A stretch of DNA of 7,878 nt from an uncultured Anaerotruncus sp. (GTDB lineage: Bacteria; Bacillota_A; Clostridia; Oscillospirales; CAG-272). The DNA is taken from contig CATYWI010000047.1 of assembly GCA_958414155.1 (NCBI GenBank), positions 1 to 7,878 on the forward strand. The letters are read 5' to 3'. Numbering within the stretch: the stretch's first letter is position 1; each line of letters begins with the position of its first letter. Under the pieces are notes generated by a model. The model saw only the letters and a list, made by a program, of their open reading frames with translations. It was not told where the DNA came from and searched no databases. Made by a program: the position numbers and the translations under genes. Of the stretch, positions 1 through 5,057 are shown one piece after another.

Positions 1-228
1 ATGGGAACGCTTGACCGCGGCATAAAGACCCGCCGTTATCCGGATAATGAAAATGTGGATTATTACTCGGTCATACGCAACGCCGCGCAGTCGGGGTGCC
101 GCCGTGCGTTTCTTATCGAGCACGGTTTCCACACCAATCCCGAGGATTCCGCTTTTCTGCAAAGCTCGGAATGCCTGGCACGCCTTGCAAAAGCCGAGGC
201 GGATGTTATAGATAAATATTTTGCATGA
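1..228 (+). CDS. N-acetylmuramoyl-L-alanine amidase (Amidase_3), C-terminal fragment
   Basis: This is the last 75 codons of a zinc-dependent amidase, which cleaves the bond between N-acetylmuramic acid and the L-alanine of the peptidoglycan stem peptide outside the cell. The visible part holds the family's C-terminal signature: an RGIKTR segment (residues 6-11 of the fragment), then LIEHGFHTNPEDSAFL (38-53), matching the usual 'vE.GFlsNpeE..lL' block. Glu40 sits at the position of the catalytic glutamate. The zinc-binding His/Glu/His residues lie upstream and are outside the window. The domain is normally about 170-180 residues, so the ATG at position 1 is almost certainly an internal methionine and the gene is cut by the window edge, not truncated biologically. 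It ends with TGA at 226-228, just before a strong terminator, so it is the last gene of its transcript. Confidence 0.82.
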   Translation: MGTLDRGIKTRRYPDNENVDYYSVIRNAAQSGCRRAFLIEHGFHTNPEDSAFLQSSECLARLAKAEADVIDKYFA

Positions 229-233
229 TGTAT

Positions 234-282
234 ATCGGACTGTTAAAAACAATGGGCTTTTTAACAGTCCGATTTTGTTTTT
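234..282 (+). terminator. Rho-independent terminator of the amidase gene
   Basis: A perfect 16-bp inverted repeat (234-249 with 258-273) surrounds an 8-nt loop and is followed by a T-rich tract (273-282, TTTTGTTTTT). It begins 5 bases after the amidase stop codon. The T tract follows only on the plus strand, so it terminates the amidase transcript and insulates the downstream module. Confidence 0.93.
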
Positions 283-322
283 ACATATCGGCATAATAAA
301 TATCAAATATTTCATTTTAGTG

Positions 323-351
323 TTGACATAAGTCATTTATTATGCTATAAT
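323..351 (+). promoter_or_regulatory. Consensus sigma-A promoter for the leader/lectin-protease module
   Basis: A perfect -35 box TTGACA (323-328) and a perfect -10 box TATAAT (346-351) are separated by exactly 17 bases, with an extended -10 TG at 343-344. The upstream stretch 284-322 is AT-rich and could act as an UP element. Transcription should start near 358, giving a leader of about 270 nt before the gene at 627. Such a complete consensus implies high basal initiation, so control probably acts after initiation or through a repressor. Confidence 0.9.
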
Positions 352-381
352 GGCATTGGAAGATAAATCATGTGGTGCCTT

Positions 382-451
382 ATGCCGCCTGATATGGAGA
401 TAACAAAGATATAACTGAATTATTTGGTTGCCGCGGCAACCGTTGCAGCAT
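382..451 (+). other. Possible structured 5' leader with 16-nt perfect palindrome
   Basis: GGTTGCCG/CGGCAACC (426-433/434-441) is a perfect palindrome in the transcribed leader between promoter and first RBS. As DNA it could be an operator for a dimeric repressor. As RNA it could fold into a short GC-rich hairpin. Bases 382-388 and 445-451 are complementary at 6 of 7 positions and could close an outer stem around it. I do not recognise a known riboswitch class: there is no GNRA or tetraloop-receptor pattern of a c-di-GMP-I aptamer, no T-box sequence, and no other conserved core I can name. The palindrome is certain; its role is open. Confidence 0.4.
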
Positions 452-474
452 AATATATAAAGGAGGATCAGACC

Positions 475-564
475 ATGCGCCGTTCCAAGAACAACGCAAT
501 ACGCACCCCGACTACAGAAGCAGTGAGGTTGATCTTCCTTTTTTTGTCCGGACTTGCGCTTTGA
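475..564 (+). CDS. 29-aa leader peptide or small hydrophobic peptide
   Basis: This ORF starts at ATG 475 and stops at TGA 562-564. It is preceded by AAAGGAGG (459-466) with 8-base spacing, a stronger RBS than that of the downstream protease gene, so translation is likely. The peptide has a basic N-terminus (R2, R3, K5, R10) and a hydrophobic tail LIFLFLSGLAL (residues 19-29) with five leucines and two phenylalanines in the last eleven codons. The stop codon falls inside the loop of the hairpin at 547-575, and the next gene starts 62 bases further on. The placement suggests a regulatory leader peptide whose translation changes the fold of the mRNA. Alternatives are a small membrane peptide, a type I toxin-like peptide or a signalling peptide. 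I recognise no family. Expression is inferred from RBS quality and position only. Confidence 0.5.
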   Translation: MRRSKNNAIRTPTTEAVRLIFLFLSGLAL

Positions 565-575
565 GCAAGTCCGGA
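547..575 (+). promoter_or_regulatory. 11-bp hairpin overlapping the leader ORF stop codon
   Basis: TCCGGACTTGC (547-557) is perfectly complementary to GCAAGTCCGGA (565-575), leaving a 7-nt loop (558-564) that contains the leader stop codon TGA. No U tract follows on either strand, so it is not a standard intrinsic terminator. Seven T's lie just before it (539-545) and eight A's after it (594-601). TTCCTTTT (535-542) is fully complementary to AAAAGGAA (608-615), the purine-rich RBS area of the gene at 627. A ribosome on the leader ORF would cover 535-542 and disrupt the stem, so the layout fits translational attenuation. The hairpin is plain in the sequence; the mechanism is inference. Confidence 0.6.
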
Positions 576-626
576 ACCACTGGGATCGACATTAAAAAAA
601 ACAAGTGAAAAGGAAAGGATAATATT

Positions 627-2324
627 ATGACAAAAAAGCATATGTGCAAGAGTATCAAATTGATGTCTGTGATTTGCACGATAGTCTTGCTTTCGCAAAT
701 ATTCACTATATTAACATTTGGCGCAAATGGAATACAGCCGGGCGTTAATGGTCAAAAAATTATAAGTGATCATGTATATCATATCAAAGCGTATAATGGT
801 AAATACTTTGATGTTGTCAACGCTCAAAAGGCGAATGGAACCAATGTTTGGCTATATGCTTTGAACTTGGATGCCACGTGTCAGGAATGGATGTTTACCG
901 AGGTCGGAACTCATAACGGAGATAAGCTTTATAAAATAAAAGATATCAACAGCGGAAAGCTGCTGAGTATAGAAGCGAGTTCTTCGGCTTATGCTGCCAA
1001 TGCATGGATATGGGAGGATGACGGAACAACAGGGCAGGTTTTTAAGCTGCGTGATAATGGAGATGGGACTTTTTCATTCCTTACCCAGTGTAGCGATTAC
1101 TCAAAGGTATTGTCATATGACAGCAATATGAGTGTGAGACAGTATCCCGACAGTAGCGCGGACAAAGGAACGCATTTTACAATAGAATTTGCCGGAATGA
1201 ATAGATATAAACAAGGTAAAGGAGTATGCGATGGATGGTACATTTTCCACAATTTAGATTACAACACCATACCGTATTATTTCCTGTACAAACCGTTGAT
1301 TGGTCAACAGCGTGAGTATTTAAAATTATTAAAATTCGAAAAATTTGAAGACATCCCCGAGTTTTACTTGGTTTATCGTGGCGGGGGATACTATTCAATA
1401 AGAACTACCATTACAGGTGGTGTGCGTTTTCTCACGGCGCCGTCAAGTACCTCGTCTGGTCAAAAAATCACATGGAGTTCAACTTTAGATTCGTCCGATA
1501 ATAATCAATTGTGGTCCATATCTTTGGTGAGTGGAGGAAATACATATACAATTAAGTCTAAGAATATTGTAAACGCCGGATTGAACTACGGTTTGAGTGC
1601 CACGTCGAGTTATCTGGAGCAGAGAACGGTAAGTTCAACACAGGCACAGTGGAAGCTGTTTTGCAACGAATTAGATTATGGTGACAGCCTGCTTGTTGGT
1701 ATTTCAGATAGCTCTCACAGTAGTCATTCATCTTGGATGGGAGATGCGATGTCGGCATTGTATGATGGCATCAGCGATTCTTTTTGCTTGAAATATCAAT
1801 CGGATATGTCATATACCGGAGACCTGACGCCAGCTATGCAGCAATGCCGAGTTATGATAATGAGAGGACATGGCGCGGAAGATGGTTCAAGATCATATAT
1901 GGTCCTCTCTGAGACGGCAACATCTAATGATGTGCGCCTAACCAGTGATGATGTCAGAGGTCTTAATATGATAAATACGGAAATTGTTCTATACATAGGG
2001 TGTTACACTGCCGGTAACTATTTGATTCCGGATGCGCGTAATTTACTGACTGAATCGGTAAACAATGCAAAGGCAAAGATCGCCGTTGGTTTCAATAATA
2101 CAATAGATTGTCCTAAAGCCAACGAGTTCGCAAAGTGCTTTGCAGAAGCATATCGTGAGAAGTTGTTGAGTTATACAAATTATTCTTCCATGTCGAATGC
2201 TGAAAAATTAAATACGCGCATCAACGCTTTCAAATTTGCGGTCCAGTCAGCGGCAGAAGATGCTACACTGGAAGATACATGTGTTATGTATTCTAACAGT
2301 CAATATACGACGTATAACAATTGA
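627..2324 (+). CDS. Secreted ricin-type lectin with C-terminal caspase-like (clan CD) cysteine peptidase domain
   Basis: This is a 565-aa exported protein. The start ATG 627 has AGGAAAGG at 611-618 and is followed by a Sec signal peptide: basic residues (K3, K4, K8, K11), a hydrophobic core about 12-30, and likely cleavage after the FGA at 31-33. Residues about 46-190 form a ricin-type beta-trefoil (YHIKAYNGKYFDVVNA, the QEW at 86-88, then GKLLSIEA). A weaker second trefoil-like region spans about 200-346 (NQLWSIS near 293-299, QWKLF 341-345). The C-terminal 200 residues fit a caspase/CHAT/C25 fold: strand SLLVGIS at 354-360, helix with GDA at 372-374, His dyad motif MRGHG (His415), then IVLYIGCYTAGN with Cys459, then AVGFNNTID (486-494) and FAKCFAEAY (501-509). 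Lectin domains suggest binding to glycans on a cell wall, mucin or host glycoprotein. The substrate and any self-processing are unknown. The gene is AT-richer than the metabolic genes, hinting at transfer. It is probably co-transcribed with the lipoprotein gene 48 bases downstream. Lectin and fold assignments are from motif pattern only. Confidence 0.8.
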   Translation: MTKKHMCKSIKLMSVICTIVLLSQIFTILTFGANGIQPGVNGQKIISDHVYHIKAYNGKYFDVVNAQKANGTNVWLYALNLDATCQEWMFTEVGTHNGDKLYKIKDINSGKLLSIEASSSAYAANAWIWEDDGTTGQVFKLRDNGDGTFSFLTQCSDYSKVLSYDSNMSVRQYPDSSADKGTHFTIEFAGMNRYKQGKGVCDGWYIFHNLDYNTIPYYFLYKPLIGQQREYLKLLKFEKFEDIPEFYLVYRGGGYYSIRTTITGGVRFLTAPSSTSSGQKITWSSTLDSSDNNQLWSISLVSGGNTYTIKSKNIVNAGLNYGLSATSSYLEQRTVSSTQAQWKLFCNELDYGDSLLVGISDSSHSSHSSWMGDAMSALYDGISDSFCLKYQSDMSYTGDLTPAMQQCRVMIMRGHGAEDGSRSYMVLSETATSNDVRLTSDDVRGLNMINTEIVLYIGCYTAGNYLIPDARNLLTESVNNAKAKIAVGFNNTIDCPKANEFAKCFAEAYREKLLSYTNYSSMSNAEKLNTRINAFKFAVQSAAEDATLEDTCVMYSNSQYTTYNN

Positions 2325-2348
2325 TTTTTGATTATACGAGAATACAAT
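2321..2348 (+). promoter_or_regulatory. Possible weak internal promoter before the lipoprotein gene
   Basis: TTGATT (2321-2326) and TACAAT (2343-2348) lie 16 bases apart in the short AT-rich gap, with transcription predicted to start just upstream of the RBS at 2358-2364. Each box is an imperfect match in AT-rich DNA, so this may be chance. If real, it would let the lipoprotein be made independently of the upstream protease. Confidence 0.25.
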
Positions 2349-2372
2349 TGGTATTTGAAAGGAGTTTATCTC

Positions 2373-3248
2373 ATGAAGAAAAAATTGATCATATCCATGC
2401 TTTTGTCGCTATGTCTGCTTTTTGCGTCATGCGCGGCTAAAAAAGGCGATGTATTCCTTATCGGCGTTTCGGACGGACTTAGCGACAGTTCCGTGGCGGA
2501 TAAGATAGATAAAGAATACAGCGCGCAGTTGACAGGCTCCGATTTTAACGATGCATCTGCGGCGTCCGCATATGATATAGTCGTGAACGGAGAGGCTGCG
2601 AGCGGGACTTATCAAAAATCACGGCACAATTTCAATACAAGCGTTATACTTGACTACTACAAAAGTCAGACCGGCGATGTGGTTTTTGCGGTGTCTCGCG
2701 GCGATCATAAATTGGGGTATTATTCAAAAACATATCCGGAAGATGAAAGTCTGCCCGCTCTCTGTACGGTAGATGAGGGGAAGGATGTTGCAGTAACGTT
2801 CCTTGAAGGCTACACGGATATCGAGAATTACACCATGACGCGCAGCGGCTCATTCGGATATGAAGGTTCCGGCGTGTATTCGTACACATTCAAGAGGTAT
2901 CTTGGTGATATCGCGACGGGTGATACGATACATATACGTGTAGACAGCAGACGGAATATCGTATGTGAATATAAAAATTACTCAGTGAGTGAGTTTGCCG
3001 GTGTCACACTGCCCAAGGGCTTCAGCCTTGAGCGCTCCATGGATGCGGTAGAGGCGAAGACCGGAAAAATGTTGACGGCGGCACTTACGACCTCGGACGC
3101 CGGAGCACCCGATTTTGAAGTGCTGAAGGACACAGGCTACATTGTCAGAACAGAAAAAGGAAGGCTTGCGCTTGCGGTGGACGTAAACATCGCACGCCAA
3201 GGCACGGACATTAAAGAACGCGTGACGATGCTCATGCTTATCAACTGA
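2373..3248 (+). CDS. Lipoprotein of unknown function, partner gene of the lectin-protease
   Basis: This is a 291-aa predicted surface lipoprotein. I chose ATG 2373 because AAAGGAG (2358-2364) sits 8 bases upstream and the product then begins with a proper type II signal: KKK at 2-4, a hydrophobic core at 5-17 and the lipobox FASC with Cys20 as the likely lipidated residue. An in-frame ATG at 2328 would add 15 residues ahead of the signal and has no RBS. The mature part is soluble. Its middle (about 165-210) has the alternating pattern YSYTFKRYLGDIATGD then IHIRVDSRRNIVCEY, which resembles beta-rich domains in clostridial conserved hypothetical lipoproteins, possibly PepSY/YcdB-like. I cannot name a family with confidence. 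It ends in a strand-like segment rich in V, L and M. It is probably in an operon with the exported peptidase upstream, so it may anchor, chaperone or inhibit that enzyme; this is inference from position. Confidence 0.75.
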   Translation: MKKKLIISMLLSLCLLFASCAAKKGDVFLIGVSDGLSDSSVADKIDKEYSAQLTGSDFNDASAASAYDIVVNGEAASGTYQKSRHNFNTSVILDYYKSQTGDVVFAVSRGDHKLGYYSKTYPEDESLPALCTVDEGKDVAVTFLEGYTDIENYTMTRSGSFGYEGSGVYSYTFKRYLGDIATGDTIHIRVDSRRNIVCEYKNYSVSEFAGVTLPKGFSLERSMDAVEAKTGKMLTAALTTSDAGAPDFEVLKDTGYIVRTEKGRLALAVDVNIARQGTDIKERVTMLMLIN

Positions 3249-3295
3249 AAATAAAGTCCGAGGGACGCCGCGCACAGCGCGGCGTCCCTCGGACT
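3248..3295 (-). terminator. Terminator between convergent lipoprotein and pyruvate kinase genes
   Basis: A perfect 19-bp GC-rich inverted repeat (3255-3273 with 3277-3295) has a 3-base ACA loop as written. On the minus strand it is followed by UUAUUUUC (complement of 3247-3254), so it is a good intrinsic terminator for pyruvate kinase, whose stop lies 16 bases away. On the plus strand no U tract follows, but the stem is strong enough that it probably also protects or ends the lipoprotein mRNA. Confidence 0.88.
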
Positions 3296-3310
3296 GTTAG
3301 TATCGGTAGA

Positions 3311-4726
3311 TTATTTTATGGTCTCAAACTTCACAAGGCTCGTATTGCCGGACTTGCCGTTGACCTGTCCCCCGGTTATTACGATAACGTCGCCGGGATC
3401 CACAAGTCCGGATTTTTTGGCGATCGCTACGGCGTGATAGAAGAGAACGTCAGCCGACTGGAATTCCTCGCTCATTGCCGGGATCACAGCCCACGACAGC
3501 GCCAGCTTGCGCCACACCTTTTCATCGGTCGTCATTCCTATTATCGGCTTGGGGCAACGGAAACGCGACACCATGCGTGCGGTGCGGCCGCTGCGCGAGC
3601 ATACCACGATGAGCTTTGCGTCAATGTCTATGGCAAGCGAGCAGGCGGCGTGCGATATGGCATCTATCTGATTTTTTATCTTGAATTTTGCCGTGTGGAA
3701 AAGCTCGGTGTAGTTTATCGAGTGCTCGGTCTGCTCGGCTATCTTTGCCATGGCAGCGACAGCCTCAACCGGGTATTTGCCCATAGCCGTCTCGCCGGAA
3801 AGCATTACGGCGCTCGTGCCGTCATATACCGCGTTCGCAACGTCGGATATCTCCGCACGCGTCGGGCGCGGATTGTGTATCATGGATTCCAGCATCTCGG
3901 TGGCGGTTATCACGCGCTTGCCGCGAAAACGGCAGGTCGTTATCATCATTTTCTGTATTGCCGGGAGCTGCTCAAAGGGTATCTCAACGCCCATGTCACC
4001 GCGGGCGACCATGATCCCGTCGCCTGCGTCTATGATCTCGACTATATTGTCAACGCCGGAGCGGTTTTCGATCTTTGCTATGATATCGATGTCGTCTCCG
4101 CCATGCTCGTGGAGGAACGCGCGTACATCCTCGATGTTCTCCTTGTTGGAGACAAACGAGAGCGCCACAAAGTCAACATCGTTTTCAATGCCGAACAGCA
4201 GGTCGGATTTGTCCTGCTCGCTGAGAAAGACCTGCTTCAGCACGCGTCCGGGAAAACTCATGCTCTTGCGGTCGGTCAGTTCGCCGCCGTTCACTACCTC
4301 GGTCTCGATGTCGTTGCCGCGGATGGCGGTGACATGAAATTCAAGCAGACCGTTTGCCAGCAGTATGACCGCGCCCTCTTTAAGCTCTGCGGGCAGATTT
4401 TTGTACGAGACGGACACGCGGTGCTCGTCTCCGAGTATTTCATCGGTGGTAAAGGTAAAGCGGTCGCCGGTGTTCAGCGTGATGCCGCCGTCGCGGAAGC
4501 GCCCTATGCGGTATTCGGGTCCCTTGGTGTCAAGCATTATCGCCACGGGCAAGCCCAGCTCAGCGCGGGCTTCCTTTACCGCGTCCATCATTTTTTTATG
4601 GTCGGCGTGCTCGCCGTGCGAGAAATTGAAGCGTGCAACGTTCATTCCCGCGAGTATCATTTTTTTCAGTATATCGACCGACGTACATGCCGGTCCTATG
4701 GTGCATACGATCTTGGTTTTTTTCAT
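3311..4726 (-). CDS. pyk: Pyruvate kinase
   Basis: This cytoplasmic enzyme makes pyruvate and ATP from phosphoenolpyruvate and ADP in the last step of glycolysis. The 471-aa product shows the whole family pattern: N-terminal KTKIVCTIGP, MNVARFNFSHG, DTKGPEYRIG, the active-site signature IIAKIENRSGV (catalytic Lys218), MVARGDMGVEIP, ATEMLESM, PRPTRAEISDVANAVYDGTSAVMLSGETAMG, and a C-terminal allosteric domain with CSRSGRTA. It lacks the extra PEP-utiliser-like domain of Bacillus enzymes. The glutamate in TKGPE is the residue typical of potassium-dependent enzymes, so K+ activation is predicted. ATEMLESM has Glu where Gln is more common. I prefer ATG 4726, which gives the usual MKKTKIVCTIGP start; a GTG at 4735 would add three residues but sits only 2 bases from the AGAGAGGA motif. 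It is transcribed from its own promoter and ends at the hairpin terminator. Confidence 0.97.
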   Translation of the reverse strand: MKKTKIVCTIGPACTSVDILKKMILAGMNVARFNFSHGEHADHKKMMDAVKEARAELGLPVAIMLDTKGPEYRIGRFRDGGITLNTGDRFTFTTDEILGDEHRVSVSYKNLPAELKEGAVILLANGLLEFHVTAIRGNDIETEVVNGGELTDRKSMSFPGRVLKQVFLSEQDKSDLLFGIENDVDFVALSFVSNKENIEDVRAFLHEHGGDDIDIIAKIENRSGVDNIVEIIDAGDGIMVARGDMGVEIPFEQLPAIQKMMITTCRFRGKRVITATEMLESMIHNPRPTRAEISDVANAVYDGTSAVMLSGETAMGKYPVEAVAAMAKIAEQTEHSINYTELFHTAKFKIKNQIDAISHAACSLAIDIDAKLIVVCSRSGRTARMVSRFRCPKPIIGMTTDEKVWRKLALSWAVIPAMSEEFQSADVLFYHAVAIAKKSGLVDPGDVIVITGGQVNGKSGNTSLVKFETIK

Positions 4727-4763
4727 TACAGGCACATTCCTCTCTCGCCTTTATTTTTTATGC

Positions 4764-4793
4764 CGCATGCCGTGTTTGATACATACACATGCG
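4764..4793 (-). repeat. Short inverted repeat in the pyk 5' leader
   Basis: CGCATG (4764-4769) and CATGCG (4788-4793) are complementary and lie in the roughly 85-nt untranslated leader of pyruvate kinase mRNA. On the minus strand a further TGT/ACA pairing could extend the stem past a bulge. It is small and may be without function. Confidence 0.3.
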
Positions 4794-4817
4794 TTTGTGA
4801 CAATTTTCTCCGTATAA

Positions 4818-4846
4818 ATGATACCACAAAATCCTTGGCGTGTCAA
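4818..4846 (-). promoter_or_regulatory. Sigma-A promoter of pyruvate kinase
   Basis: Read on the minus strand, a perfect -35 TTGACA (4846-4841) and a -10 TATCAT (4823-4818) are 17 bases apart. Transcription would start near 4811, about 85 bases before the chosen start codon. The single mismatch in the -10 box and ideal spacing make this a strong housekeeping-type promoter. Confidence 0.8.
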
Positions 4847-4987
4847 CCTTGGCGGAGCGTTTTTTGTTATCTTCGTCATTTTGACGGTACTGCGTTGTGT
4901 AAAATGAATGAAGCGAGGCGCAAATATGCGCCTTTGGCTGTTCTGCAATAAAAAAACGCCGAAAAATGAAAAAATTCAAATTACATC
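4847..4987. other. Divergent intergenic region between the pyk and Re-citrate synthase promoters
   Basis: There is no gene in this stretch: the short ORFs lack RBSs and recognisable composition. The only structure seen is a 7-bp inverted repeat AGGCGCA/TGCGCCT (4916-4922/4927-4933) around a 4-base loop, without a convincing T tract on either side, plus A- and T-rich runs. The repeat lies upstream of both promoters, where it could be an operator, but nothing identifies a regulator. Confidence 0.4.
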
Positions 4988-5016
4988 TTGCAAAAACTGC
5001 GAAAGTGGTGTATAAT
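4988..5016 (+). promoter_or_regulatory. Sigma-A promoter of the Re-citrate synthase-aconitase operon
   Basis: The -35-like TTGCAA (4988-4993) and the perfect -10 TATAAT (5011-5016) are 17 bases apart. Transcription would start near 5023, leaving a leader of about 35 nt with the RBS AAAGGAG at 5044-5050. The weak -35 box leaves room for regulation by an activator. Confidence 0.72.
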
Positions 5017-5057
5017 ATAGTCCAATTATCCGTGCAATGCGGTAAAGGAGTGATACT

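Noticed and set aside
358..474. Known riboswitch (c-di-GMP, T-box or other) in the leader
   Set aside because: No conserved core of a class I can recall is present; only a palindrome and a weak outer stem are visible.
547..575. Intrinsic terminator in the leader
   Set aside because: The stem is strong, but no U tract follows on either strand; the T run lies before the stem on the plus strand.
1717..1734. Short SSH repeat (SSHSSHSS) in the peptidase as a tandem repeat or metal site
   Set aside because: It is only two units and lies in the loop after the first predicted strand; it is too short to call a repeat or a site.
2328..2372. Upstream ATG start for the lipoprotein gene
   Set aside because: It would place 15 residues ahead of a proper lipoprotein signal and has no RBS, whereas ATG 2373 has AAAGGAG at 8-base spacing.
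4733..4735. GTG start for pyruvate kinase
   Set aside because: It is only 2 bases from the AGAGAGGA motif; ATG 4726 gives the normal family N-terminus. It remains a possible alternative.
3434..4951. 505-codon open frame on the plus strand opposite pyruvate kinase
   Set aside because: It is an antisense shadow of a GC-rich gene with full pyruvate kinase motifs on the other strand; there is no RBS, and the translation is His/Tyr/Arg-rich and unlike any protein.
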